Position numbers and translations under genes: made by a program. Shown one piece after another: positions 25,300-36,709 of a stretch of 64,000 nt of DNA. The DNA comes from Magicicada septendecula (Eukaryota; Arthropoda; Insecta; Hemiptera; Cicadidae). The stretch lies in assembly GCA_034769895.1 (NCBI GenBank), contig CM068367.1, positions 126,765,927 to 126,829,926 on the forward strand. The letters run 5' to 3'. Positions within the stretch are counted from its first letter, which is position 1. Each line of letters begins with the position of its first letter. The notes below the pieces were generated by a model. It did not search any database, was not told the DNA's origin, and saw nothing but the letters and a program-made list of their open reading frames with translations.

Positions 25300-26297
25300 C
25301 AACTGTGACAAATATAATACTAAAAATTCCATTTACCTCAAGTACTCCGTAAAGGACAAACGATGGCCCAAAATTTACTTGCAGAGACACGAATTACGTC
25401 CGTACTCTAATTTATTATGAATTAAATAAAACAGTTTCTTTAAATTTTCGTTGACTAGAAAGGGTAATTTTATTAACAATTAAAATTATACACTGTTGTT
25501 TTTCATTGTGTACTGATTTGAAAATAAGGTGAGAAAATGTAAGAGGGAAGAAACATCTCCGAATCCTAACCTAGATGGCTTTCCTAACTAGTCCATCCTA
25601 GTATTCAAACCTAGATGCCTTTCAACGTTCTGATAAGTGGAAGATTAGTACAAGCTTCGTTCTCCCTTCTTCAGACTTAGGAAGAATGGTACTCTCCATA
25701 TAAGCTCCTCCCACCTTTCTGCAAACTTTAATACTTAAATTGAATGTTTTTGAATTCCCGTGAATATCTTAATCATCACCGTCGTCATCAAATCTTTAGT
25801 CTCTCTCTATACCCTGTCGAGCCGCTATTCAGCTAGTCAGCGTGTGAATAACGTTCAGGTATTGAACTAATGCATGCAACGATTGACCTTGCAAGTGGTA
25901 AAACGATACTTTTAACCACAAGTTAGCATGTTGCCACCTGGTATCATCAGCATACAAGGTCATAAATCATGCTCCGATGACCATTCAGTATTACGATTCC
26001 ATACTAGGATATAAGGTCTTTTCGTAAATTGTGCTCAACATATTTCCTAAACGAAGTTAACAATTTCGTCTGTTCTCATCGATTTTATATACCTGTAGCC
26101 CTTACTGTATGTTTACAGTTCTAATACTGTTCCTTTCGCTTACACCATTATGATGCGTCAGAAAAGTTCTGTGAACTTTGTCCTTTCACAGTTTCGTCTT
26201 TAACTGTCCAAGATTCTTATTTTTATAAGGGTGTTCAAATTTCCATAGACTCTGTCAAACAAACAATTCTCAGTCAGGTTTTCGACCTTTGTCGTGC
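25300..26297. other. Unclassified spacer
   Basis: No gene or transposon recognised. It contains two imperfect copies of CCTAACTAG/CCTAGATG-type words around 25560-25620. It ends at the target site of the large hAT element. Confidence 0.5.
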
Positions 26298-28337
26298 CTT
26301 GTTACTAGGGTGACCAAATCATTTTCGGAGAAAACCGGGACACAACCAGCCGGGCTCCAATGGACCCCCCCCCCCCCAATGTACCCAGGTTTTTTAATTT
26401 TTTTAATTTTTAATATTAATGTTTTGTTAATACATTTTGTTAACCCGATGATAGCCTATTTACTATTAGTAAAAAGGATAAAAACAAATTTACTCTTATT
26501 TATTTCTACAATATCTGTTTAATTAATGATATTTAATATACATAATAAAAACAAATGTATTATGATTTTTCAAAATATTATAGCCATGAAATTTTTAATA
26601 AAGTAAAATTAACATAAGCTTTAACTATTACTGAGCGCTTGTAGATGGGGTTGATTGTCCTTGGAGAAACGGGTATTTTTCACTGCTTCCAGCCTTCTTG
26701 ATCATGTCTTTGTTCTTTGAGATGTAGTGGTAAAATTCTACACAGTCGATTTTGTAGTTGTACAGGATCTGTAGGATTGCTTCAAGAGAGTCCACCTCCA
26801 TTCTGTTCCTTTCATCAGTCCACTGGATATTGATGAACAAAAATATTCTTTCTACATTGGCATTATGGGCTGGTATTGCAAACAAATACCTTGCAATTAT
26901 TACCATCTCAGAGGTTACTGCTGAAGATGGTCACAGCTTTTAAAAAAACTCACCCACTTCTCATGACACTGCAATGGTGCTTCGTTTTCATCATTCCACT
27001 TGTTAAGATTTTCTTCAACGAAATTTGTCAATATCCCAAATTGATCAAAGAGAATGGAGTCATTGATTTCAATTTTTTTCCCTTCAAATAAGAAACTGTC
27101 TCTTCAACACTTTCCCATTTTGGCACTCTCTTCAATAACATCCAATCAAACACCGACAATAATGGTGAATATGAGGTGCTCCACTTGCTCAGATATTCTA
27201 TACAAGTGTCATAAAATTTGTCAACTTCTTCTTTAAAGTCCTTTTCTGCTGATTGTGTTACTTCTGCTCTTTTAAGAACAGATTTAACATTAGAAAAATG
27301 AACTGCTGCTCTTTTCTCTTAGTAACAGTTTCAAGAGTATTTTTCAGGACATCCTTTACCTCTATGACACTTTTTGTGCTCCCCTCAATTTCCTTTATTC
27401 CATGCTGCAAAATGCTAAGCTGGCTGTGAATGAATCATAAGTAGGCTTCACTTAAAGGATTGCTGAAAAATTGAACCAATATTTTGGGGGCTTTGTCTTC
27501 ATTTAGGAAAAAATCTTTAAGGGTTCAAACAGCCTGATGACTCGTTCAACTCCTGGAAATAGTGATAACCAGCGGGTTTTTGAGTGACACATTACATTCA
27601 TATATTCAGTCCCTACATAATAGCAAAACTCCTTAAGCCTCTCTGTTCTAACTGTGTATATAGAAAAGTACGAGAATACCTTCACAATGATAGTTTCAAC
27701 ATCACAGCTCAAACTATCAGCAGATGTCTGCACGCAATTGTGTAAAACATGTGCAGGGCAGCCTATCCCTTCAATGTTTTCATGCAATGTTGTCTTTAAT
27801 TTGGTAAATACGTTACATTTGCCTTGTCTTTTTAAACCACCAAAGTTGGTGTTCGTATTGTCTCCACAAAATGCCACACATTTATTTTTTTCGAGATCAA
27901 ACATTTCAATAGTATTCATACAAAATGTTGAAATTTCGTCAGATGTTTCATTAGGTAGGGAACTCACCTTCAAAAGTTTGGACTGAATTCCTTCATTAAT
28001 ATCGAAAAACTGAACAACAAACGGAAATATTTTAGCAGCTTTATGATTGCTGGCATCAGTGGATATCCCGTAGAAAGAAGACTTTTTGATGTTCTCAAGG
28101 CTTTCCTTTAAACTCTGGGGAGCAATAAGCCTTTTACTAAGGCTGATACTTTAGTTCTTGCCGAACTAATTTTTTTTGCAATGGAAGAATCATTAAACAT
28201 AACGCTATTAAGCTTATTAGTACAATCACTAGATCTAAAGGTTTGGAGATGTTTTACCGTGTGGTAGGCTAGTGTAAGCTCAGCTGCTCGAACTTTTGTG
28301 TCTTCACTTGATTGAGGTTTTACAAAATAATTTTGTA

Positions 28338-28681
28338 CTAAAAACTAAACACAGCAGAACAATTTGAAATTTACAGATATCACACACTACAACCAAACAA
28401 CACATTACAGATCACACATACTTTTCGATACACTGATACCTACACAAAATTTGAATCCCAGCGCCAATTCCCTCCCACCAGCAACCCCCACCACACACAC
28501 CCACATCCCATAACCGTTACTGTACAGACATTCAGTATTTAAAAACCCACTGAGAAAGACGAATACCACGTCGAAACGTGTGGGTAATCAAAACCTAAAA
28601 GTAAGTTCACAGTGAAAGTGTTAATATATATTTATATAAATATTAATAAGTGAATTAAGAGGATGTACCAACAAGCTAATT
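28338..28681 (+). mobile_element. Penelope-like element 3' fragment inserted in the hAT
   Basis: A 344-bp insertion between identical 14-bp repeats AAAATAATTTTGTA (28324-28337 and 28682-28695). It starts in the last codons of the GIY-YIG protein, matching 12560-12740 (ACTAAACACAGC, CACACACTACAACCAAACAA), runs through a hammerhead-like motif and ends with GAGGATGTACCAACAAGC, the terminus shared with the elements at 12.9 and 36.9 kb. It is 5'-truncated and lacks the inverted arm. Confidence 0.85.
28546..28584 (+). ncRNA. Hammerhead-like motif with altered core
   Basis: Stem I CCCA/TGGG, stem II GACG-AATACCA-CGTC, GAAA and ACGT are kept, but the core reads CTGAGAA instead of CTGANGA. Stem II differs from the 12779 copy (GAGG/CCTC) at both paired positions. 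Probably poorly active or inactive. Confidence 0.6.
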
Positions 28682-29353
28682 AAAATAATTTTGTAGTTTT
28701 ACTACAGCTCGGTGCACTAAATCTGTTAATGTGTTTCTTTGACTTGATGTGATCAACTGTCAGAACGCCCACCATGACTCATACTAATAAAACAGTTACA
28801 TACCGAACACTCTGCTTCGTAATCAAATCGACCTTAAAAATAAATAAATAAACCTCCGCTCCACAGTCCGTTAAGGACCAAGGCGTACCGCGCAGCTTTT
28901 TGTGTTATGTGACGGTGTATGACTAGCAATGTAACTAGAATAATAAGGTAGGCCACTCCGGCCAATTACGCTCCCATTGGTTGCTTCGCTCTGACGTCGA
29001 CTGGTGGAAGAAATACGCGCGAGTCTTGATTTACCATGCAATCTTACCTGAGACAATGTCCTACTTAGCATCTCTCTGCTGTTTACACGAAATATTAACA
29101 ATAATTGTAATGAGATATTCATATAGAAAAAGGATTAAACAACAAGAATAAATGGTTTGCGGCAAAAAATAATGGTGAAATCTATTTCTACATTTAATAG
29201 AAAAGTAAGCAAGTCTGTCCACATATAACATTGACAAAATGGCACAAGATGTAAAATTAAGTCGGAAAGGAGGCGATATTATATATATATATATATAATT
29301 TTTTATTATTCGTTAATAATTTAAGGAGCCAAGAAAATACTTTAAAAAGGTTT

Positions 29354-30292
29354 TTGGAAGTAATAACTAACATGCAAGTAGCAAGTAAAAAAAGTTTACT
29401 ACCTTTTCAGAAAGGTTTCGTTATATCTTTAAATTCATTGTTCGGCCTTTATGAACAAATGACAATGATTCATGGGGTGACGTACATTTTGACCGCTAGA
29501 TTCAATCAAGATTGCCTTGAAAACTTTTTTTCACGAATTCGGGGATTAGGCGTCTTTTATAATAATCCCACTCCCTTTGAAGTGCGCAACAGAATTCGGC
29601 TCTTGCTTTTAACGGGTAGCACGGACGATATACCGTTATCTGGAAGTGCGTCTGTGGCTGAGGATGGTAGCATTCATTCCACCGAAGTTATGGAATCAAA
29701 TGACTCTGACGAGGATTTCATCCAGTTTGTTACCAATGAACTATGCATAGACATAGTTGAACATACGTTAATACCAAGTTCTCTGAATAATGACACCGAC
29801 GAAGCAGAATTGTTAAAAACAGAGGACTTGGCCCCGTCTGCAAGTGACAACGATGTTCCTCAAGATGCCTTAAAATATCTGGCCGGGTACATCGCATTCA
29901 AGTGCCGCTTCATTGATGAAAGTCTAGATGTGAGAGGCGAAACATTGTGTCTTTCCGGGGAACATAGTCATGACTGGATATCGATTATATCAAAGGGGGG
30001 GGGGCTCACCCATCCGTCAGACGAGTGGTTACAAAAACTGATTCAGTTTGAGATAGTTTTTACTTCTTTCCACGGACGTACAGTATCAAAACAAGTGAAA
30101 GTTATCTCTTATTTGGTCACCTTACTCAAATCTAAATTTCCAGAGGTGGACGAGAAAGTCATTTGTCTGTACGTCAGGACAAGAACATTCATCAGAATCC
30201 GCCATCTGAACAAACAGCTCAAACTCAAGTCACTTGAAAAGTATGCAGCAACAAAGAGTCGGCTCTGGGTAGCTTCGTCTTCAAAAATTTAA
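29354..30292 (+). CDS. P-element/THAP9-like transposase, C-terminal 312 codons
   Basis: Open frame of 312 codons. Motifs of the P/THAP9 transposase C-terminal region: TARFNQDCLENFFSRIRG (residues about 47-64), ALKYLAGYIAFKC (about 172-184) and GGLTHPSDEWLQKL (about 215-228). The family protein is normally 750-900 residues with an N-terminal THAP zinc finger and RNase-H-like core; both are absent and only about 35 bases separate the left inverted repeat from this ORF, so the 5' part was deleted. The first ATG is nominal. The frame is uninterrupted, unlike the surrounding hAT relic, which makes this a younger insertion. Not expected to transpose by itself. Confidence 0.8.
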   Translation: MEVITNMQVASKKSLLPFQKGFVISLNSLFGLYEQMTMIHGVTYILTARFNQDCLENFFSRIRGLGVFYNNPTPFEVRNRIRLLLLTGSTDDIPLSGSASVAEDGSIHSTEVMESNDSDEDFIQFVTNELCIDIVEHTLIPSSLNNDTDEAELLKTEDLAPSASDNDVPQDALKYLAGYIAFKCRFIDESLDVRGETLCLSGEHSHDWISIISKGGGLTHPSDEWLQKLIQFEIVFTSFHGRTVSKQVKVISYLVTLLKSKFPEVDEKVICLYVRTRTFIRIRHLNKQLKLKSLEKYAATKSRLWVASSSKI

Positions 30293-30630
30293 GTCACCTA
30301 TGAAGGTATGTATCAACTAAATAACCATTTTCATTTCGTTGATAAAAGTATTTATGTTTACAACTAAACGTACTAGCTTCAGTTTTTAACGTTATAACAA
30401 TGAAAATGTAGATAAAGAAAATGATTATGATATTGATTATAATTATAATAATTGGAAGCTTGTTTCAAATATATTATACTACATAGAAATGTTTATACAC
30501 GCACTCATGCGCGCACGCGTGTGCACGTACGCGCACACACCCACGCAGGCATATTATATATATATAAAATTTGTGATGTTTTCAAGTTGTTTCTTCTGCA
30601 AGTAGTATAATTTCGTATATTCTTTTTAAC

Positions 30631-30674
30631 ACCTGACGCACGTTTCACTGAAAAATATCAGTATCATCAGAGGT
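30631..30674 (-). ncRNA. Type I hammerhead ribozyme motif inside the P-like element
   Basis: Minus strand: stem I ACCT/AGGT, core CTGATGA, one unpaired T, stem II ACTGA-loop-TCAGT (5 bp), GAAA, stem III ACG-TG-CGT (3 bp, can close as a monomer), predicted cleavage after GTC. Its helices are unlike those of the other families in the window. The surrounding 30550-30717 is presumably a Penelope-type fragment, but I could not find its ends. Confidence 0.75.
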
Positions 30675-31821
30675 TTCTAATTAAATTAATAACAATCGAA
30701 ATAATTCTATTAATATAAAATTAACGAATAATAAAAAATTATATATATATATATATAATATGGCCTCCTTTCCGACTTAATTTTACATCTTGTGCCATTT
30801 TGTCAATGTTATATGTGGACAGACTTGCTTACTTTTCTATTAAATGTAGAAATAGATTTTACCATTATTTTTTGCCCCAAACCATTTAATCTTGTTGTTT
30901 AATCCTTTTTCTATATGAATAGCTCATTACAATTATTGTTAATATTTCGTGTAAACAGCAGAGAGATGCTAAGTAGGACATTGTCTCAGGTAAGATTGCA
31001 TGGTAAATCAAGACTCGCGCGTATTTCTTCCACCAGTCGACGTCACGCGCCAACAACAGCTGATCGCTAGGTTAGCGCGGGAAGCCGGAATGGCCCCCCC
31101 TGTATGACTAGTATCTACGCGCTACCAGCCGCTAGTTGCGGTATTCACGGCCAGGAGGCGGGCGCTATTCTCAGCGCCTACTCAGTTTGCCTCACGACGC
31201 TGAGTGCACACCGTATGGAGCGCCTCTGCCGGGAATTGAACCCGGGACCACGAGCGCATCAATCGCCCGCGTTAGCCACTAGACGACCTGGAGGCTCAAT
31301 CAAATCGACCTTTCTTGATAAAATTCCACTCCTTACAATAACTGTCACTGAATTTGCACGCACGTTTCGGCATTGCGTTTTGCAACGCAATGGCAACAAT
31401 ACGATAAGCCACCGGTACAGCTTATATGACATAACATCAACAAGTACACTAAGGATCTATAACTACACTATTCTGACAATGACAGTGGCAAGTGGCGCGA
31501 CAATCGGACAGTTTTCATAACTCTTCTCAAGTTGCAACGCCTGGAACTGTTACAACAATACAACTACTCTCCAGCCACAGTACCGCTCAAAGTAAATTAT
31601 TGTTTCAGTGTATCAATATTGATACTGTTATTACTGTGGGCTATGGAGGTTAGAGAAATAAGCTAAAATGTATTAATTTATCGTGTCGTATTCCGTTTAA
31701 TCGAGCGAAATCTCTAAAAACTTATGAGCGTCCCGAAACAATTTTTCGGGACACCGTATGTTATGATGAAAAACCGGGACAATCCCGGTTTTCCGGGACG
31801 TTTGGTCACCCTACTTGTTAC

Positions 31822-32194
31822 TGAACTGCTATCTACTGCGTCGTGTTGAACAAGGCACTTCGGCGTTACCGCGATTATCGTGGGAGTCGTTTTGGACTTG
31901 ATAATGGCGGTGACATCGAAAGGGCTCGTTCAGTAGCAAGGTACGACAAAGTTTGAAAACTTCAATTATTTTTCTGACAAGGTTTTTTTCTCTGAATAGG
32001 AAGGTTTTTTTCTTCTGCTACCACATAAGTCTGGGCAATCTTCATTGTCGTTATCTCGTCACAAACAGCTACGAAATTTACAAAAATTGCAATTTTTGTT
32101 TTCGTACGCGTGCTAGAGGCCTAAACCACTACCTACTAGAAGACTTCAGTAACACTGTCTTCTAGTAGGTAGTGCTAAACAGGGTGCAGTCACG
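31822..32194. other. Spacer with an 18-bp perfect hairpin
   Basis: Contains the perfect inverted repeat CACTACCTACTAGAAGAC (32127-32144) and its complement (32157-32174) around a 12-nt loop. Otherwise unclassified. Confidence 0.7.
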
Positions 32195-32205
32195 AAAACT
32201 TTGTT

Positions 32206-32373
32206 AAATTCTTGGATTTCGTTGTACATGACGTGTACGTTACTCAACTAAATATAGTAACTCTGAAGAAGCTTTTTAAAAGCGAAAACCGGTTAAGGCT
32301 ATAAGGCAAAACTTTTACGTGTTTACCCATAAAAAACGTTGTGTTCCGAGTCGGTAGTGGAATAATTATATTT
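32206..32373. mobile_element. Short Penelope-like pLTR element
   Basis: A 168-bp insertion between identical 11-bp repeats AAAACTTTGTT (32195-32205 and 32374-32384). The left part is the inverted terminus TTCTTGGATTTCGTTG; the right part runs forward through a decayed hammerhead into GTGTTCCGAGTCGG. Same family as 9.2, 13.2 and 49.2 kb. Confidence 0.8.
32258..32299 (+). ncRNA. Decayed hammerhead motif
   Basis: Core CTGAAGA (32263-32269), stem II GCTTTT/AAAAGC, GAAA and the palindrome AACCGGTT are intact. Stem I pairing is largely lost, so activity is doubtful. Confidence 0.5.
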
Positions 32374-32384
32374 AAAACTTTGTT

Positions 32385-33671
32385 GTTTTTATTCGCTACA
32401 TACGAAGGCACAACTAGGTTTGTATATTTCTGTATATTCTTAGTTTTGTTTCTTGCTTTTCTCTTTGGAAATCGATTCTAAATTTGTATATACCATAGTT
32501 ACCCAACGTATTGCTTTGTGTATACATTTGTTTTCTTCTCATATTTTTTTGTAAACTACATTACTTTTAATGGAGTAAAAACTGTACATAAATAAAGTCA
32601 CATTAACCGTACCTAAATAATTATTCCTTTATTCGGAAGGAACTAGCAAAAAAAGGGAGTTACTAGCATATAAATGTTAGCTAAATTCAATGTACATCAA
32701 ATCTGAATAATTTAATACGTTCTATTCAAGAGTTTTGTTATAATTATTAATTATAACTGAAGCATTTTCTCATTATTGCAATTAACATGAGGATTTTTCG
32801 AGTCTGCGCCTTTCGTGCACCTGCAGTACACGTAGAAACATAAACAATTTTATTTTGTAGATTTTCTAGCTTCCAGGAACCAGATAATGAAATTAAGTTA
32901 TTACCCTTTGTTTTTTTAACTGAGATTATCGTGATAAGTAATTCTTCACTATTCTTTGCAAAGTTCTTTTCACTCTTCTGAACAGACAGGTCGACCTGAT
33001 CATCAGCGAATAACAATGATGTCAATGTGATAGCCTACTACTTCAGCAGCAATTCCCTTTTGTACGGGTCACTTCCATTTCTTTATCGTCTAAGCATAAT
33101 AAAATAAACTACACCAATGATCATTAAACCTAAATTTTGACGGTACATTACCATAGTGCAGAGCAGGGGACGTAGCTAGCGGGAGGGTCCGAGGAGTCAA
33201 GACCCCCCGAAATATTGAAAAATGTAGAAAACTATCGGATATAACCTATTTCTTCATAATCGAAACAATGCTGCACACAAAACACTACAATATATAAAAT
33301 CGCATTAAACAACACAAACCGTATAACAGGTATAAAAATTCATTATTATTCATAAAAAGACGAGATTCGGGATAATCACATTTTGTATGTGTTATTTCAC
33401 AGTCAAATGACAGCGTATAATTAAGCAAACTTTCTTTTCTTAAAATCCAATTTCGGAACATAACTTCGCTTTAAATTTTGAAGGACAAAAAGTAATGTTT
33501 TAATATTCTCATATGTTTTATCAAACTTTGTAGTATTACACTGTTGGGATAGACTTTCACAATTTCAAATACAGATTCGTTTATTCAATCTGATTGAAAA
33601 AGAGTGACAGTAGTCTTACATATTTTTCTTATTCTATATAAAAATTCGACGCTTTCAGGACAACCTAAAAC
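32385..33671. other. Unclassified spacer with a possible hAT end
   Basis: AT-rich. CAGGGGACGTAGCTAGCGGG near 33166 looks like one hAT-type terminus, but no partner end was found. No gene recognised. Confidence 0.4.
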
Positions 33672-35289
33672 CAGTGGCGTACCTAGGCTATTTGCTACCC
33701 GGTGCGGAGCTCAGATACCCCCCCCCCCGCGACCAAATATCATTTAAATGGTACTCAGATTTCAGTAAGCTAATAACCAAATATAATGTCTTTATTTTCA
33801 ACATAAATTTAGCTTTTTTTGTAACAATGCAAGTGCAGTATTTAATAATACAATAACTACACAAACAAATATTAACTATAATCGTGGTAGCCTATGCACA
33901 TTTTTTTACATACTCGTATTAAACTTTACTTGCACATGCTACTTATAGATACTGAAACTACGCTAAAATTGATATCAGAATTAATGCTCTGTTGGTGACT
34001 ATTAGTAAAATTATAAGAACAAATAGGATCTTCATCAATCAAAATATACATTTCGATTTAAAAATACTTTAATGTCTTCAGTAATTTGAGATTTGGTTAA
34101 TGCATAATTCCTTGTAAATACATACATCACATTAATATTTCTCTATGATTTTAGAAACCTTACATTTTTTTGTCAAATTCACCTCGATTGAAATAATAGT
34201 GAAATTTGAAAGCCTCGACTGACTCATAGTAGAACGGATATAACATTTAATCAACTTAAGTTAGGAAAACTTCGTTCACACGAAGCAGTCGATACGCAAA
34301 TTGTCAAATAGAGTTTTAGAGCTAAAGCCAAGTTTGGAACAGAGTCAGAAAATTCCGTTTCAATTATGAATTCCAAAAATTTCAACGATTACCACTTCTT
34401 GGTCGATTTCAGCCGCTCGCAAACGTCTTTTCCGTCGCTCGATTTTAACGATTATGTCTTTATTGGAGAATTTATTAAACGTTTCAATAAGATTTGATGG
34501 TAGAACTTGCAGATCTTCGTTTGAAACACCGATTACGCATATGCAGGTTTTACTGCTTCATGGTAGGAACTCCATCTTGTTTCTAGCAACCTCTTGACAG
34601 AAATCGTTACATGTTAATTCAGTACATCCCAACGATGCGTTGAGTTCTAAGAAGAATGTGTAAACACTCGCTAGAGTTCCAAAAAATGGGGGTACACTCC
34701 AAAATGAATCAACTCCACAGTTTTAAAGGATTGTTAGTACAAGGCACAAATAAAGCCTTAGGTTTCATATTTTGTATCTTTGCCTGAACACCTGTGTGGA
34801 TTCCTGCCATAGTTGATGCATTATAATACCCTTGGCTTGCCACATCTTAATATCAAGACCATTCTTTCCAATGTTCTTCATAATTTCACTAGTTATGAAA
34901 TCAGCCATTTTCCCAATCAGAGAGTAAAACCTCATAAAGGACTTCCGTACTTCTACTTTACCAAACTCAATGTTAAAAACAATTTCTTATTTTAAATAAC
35001 TAAAGAAACTTATGCATGATGTATAATTATTAATGGTAAAAGGTATGCAACACGTTCACCAAAATAGCCACTGTTTTTGAAAATGTGTATATTTTTAAAG
35101 CTATTGAATTTAACTCCGTAAGCTACGTTTAATTGCTTTAGTGGAATGGGCCTAACATCTTCTGGTTTAAATTTCGTGTAGATTGATTTGGCATAGTAAT
35201 AATTTTAAAAATCTTACCTTTTATATTAATAAAAGTTGAATGAAGAACGAAGACAAAATGATGGAACCTAATAGATAAAACGCATACGG

Positions 35290-36215
35290 TAATTGAAAAC
35301 TTGGGTAATAGTTCCGATTGACACACTTGTCTGGAAAAGCCACGAAACCTGCAAAAACCGATGTTTTTGCAGGTTTTACGTAAACTACAGACCAAAAATA
35401 GGTGCGGAAGCGAATATTCCGCAAAAAACATTTTTGCAAAAAATTATTCTGGGGCCTAAATAACGTAAAAATGCGTTATTTCGTATTTTACATGAAACCT
35501 ACGTATAAACAAAATTATACATCACTCTTTTTGAAACAGAACTCAATGCTGTAATGTCCAACGGCACCTCTGGTGCCGCTCGGCCCGTCGGCGGGCCTCA
35601 CAGAGTATATTCACGCGCGCGTGAATAGACAATGCCTAGACCGCCCGTCTTCGGGGCTTCGCCCCTCAGAGCTTATTACACAATTCTCAAGTCATTAATA
35701 ACTCTACGACTCCAAGTGGTATATATATCTACAGTATATTCATACGTTTGTCTAACATCTAATCTCTGCGCACTAGCAAATGAAGGTATACCTGTGCTTG
35801 AGTCAGTATTTTTACTACCTCAGTAACAGAAAATTTGATGTGATGTTCTGCACAAACGAGTTTTCATGTGGTACTTGCATTTACAAACAGCATGAAGACT
35901 ATGAGAGTAAATATTTATTTAATTGTAACGTTATTCTGCATCTAATATGAATAACAGAATACACTATGTAAGTTATTGTGTTACAGTGTTGTACTATACT
36001 AGGTAACTAGGTACGTTATTGTGTTTCAGTGTTGTATTGCTATAAGTAAGTTTGGATTTTTTCGCAACTTGCAAATAAAAAGTTCAAGTTTTTCGTTTCC
36101 GCACCTAGGCTTGACCTGTAGTTTACGTAGAAACACAAAAAACCCGTTTTTTTTAGGTTTCGTGGTTTTTTCAGACAAGGGTGTCCATCGGAACTATTAC
36201 CAAAACTTGTATCAA
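35290..36215. repeat. Foldback repeat inside the hAT (about 125-bp inverted arms)
   Basis: Arms 35290-35415 and 36080-36215 are inverted copies sharing GGTAATAGTTCCGAT, CACGAAACC and TACGTAAACTACAG. Between them is a short G/C-rich patch near 35560-35670 with small hairpins (GGCACCTCTGGTGCC, CACGCGCGCGTG). No coding capacity. Probably an independent non-autonomous element nested in the hAT. Confidence 0.65.
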
Positions 36216-36709
36216 CTGTTTACATTCCAGGCCTAAAATATAACTTACTCAACACAATGATCAATCTATCAAAAATTGAATTTTAATACATGTATGGATG
36301 GATGTATTGGCCTTCTACAGTATATCATACAATCCAAACACTGCTAAAACAAAACCATGTAATAATTCACTATCAATGATTCACTTCAGCGACTAGTTGC
36401 TAAAACAATAACAGCCCAACAACGCCGTGCGAATTGTCCGTTTACGTCTCCTAGTCTACAGCTGCAGACGTCTTATCGGATCGGGCAAGTCTACGTCGGT
36501 CAACTGAAGGGGTGGCAACTAACTGACAAATCACTGTCATACATTTGTCACGTCACAAAGAAGATAATCGTGTACCATCGTTCCGTTTCTTCACAATGTA
36601 CGTAGTTCAATGTAGGAGCTATTGTTTTCGGTTACTTTGTCAAGTTATAGCTTCTACATAATAATAATATATATAATACTTTCACTTATGAACTTACTGT
36701 TGTCACTTC

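Larger units (their letters stand above)
26628..28835 (-). pseudogene. hAT transposase remnant (BED-finger, KIAA1586/ZBED-like type)
   Basis: Minus strand, N to C: a BED-finger-like piece near 28740-28830 (C..C...GG, then a SHQVKETH/DHIKSKKH-like block), a 156-codon open segment 27503-27973 with CGDNTNTNFGG and CPAHVLHNCVQ (hAT catalytic-core motifs), TRWLSLFPGVERV near 27550, and the hAT dimerisation tail 26628-26906 with IPAHNANVERIF and TDERNRM. Frames are shifted between blocks and a Penelope-like piece interrupts it at 28338-28681, so it is inactive. Confidence 0.85.
28927..31102 (+). mobile_element. P-element-like transposon with long inverted repeats
   Basis: Long inverted repeats of about 350 bp: left about 28945-29320, right about 30718-31088, sharing GACGTCGACTGGTGGAAG, an ATAT run and TTTTTTATTATTCGTTAA. 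The left end CAATGTAACTAG...AAGGT resembles P-type CA...TG termini. TATGACTAG is present at both junctions (28918-28926 and 31103-31111), fitting the P family's 8-bp target site plus one shared base. The interior carries one transposase C-terminal ORF and a hammerhead-bearing piece. The transposase N-terminal half is missing, so it is a deletion derivative. Confidence 0.8.
28836..31297 (-). mobile_element. tRNA-derived SINE split by a P-like element
   Basis: Flanked by identical 15-bp repeats AATCAAATCGACCTT (28821-28835 and 31298-31312). The tRNA-like head (minus strand GAGCCTCCAGGTCGTCTAGT, B box GGTTCAATTCCC) lies at 31103-31297, and the tail half with a TTTATTTATTTA 3' end at 28836-28926. 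The intact copy at 24123-24403 shows the two halves belong together. The middle is occupied by the P-like element 28927-31102. Confidence 0.85.
26306..31813 (-). mobile_element. hAT DNA transposon carrying nested insertions
   Basis: Terminal inverted repeats TAGGGTGACCAAA at 26306 and its complement ending 31813, extended inward by matching AAAACCGGGA-type sequence. Flanked by identical 8-bp repeats CTTGTTAC (26298-26305 and 31814-31821), the hAT target-site signature. The minus-strand transposase remnant lies at about 26628-28835; the 5' part of the element resumes at 31313 after a SINE insertion. Removing the nested Penelope fragment and the SINE with its P-like insert leaves about 2.7 kb, a normal autonomous hAT size. 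Confidence 0.9.

Noticed and set aside
31104-31520. 138-codon + strand frame
   Set aside because: Its first half is the antisense of the SINE head and the rest is hAT end sequence; no protein family resemblance.
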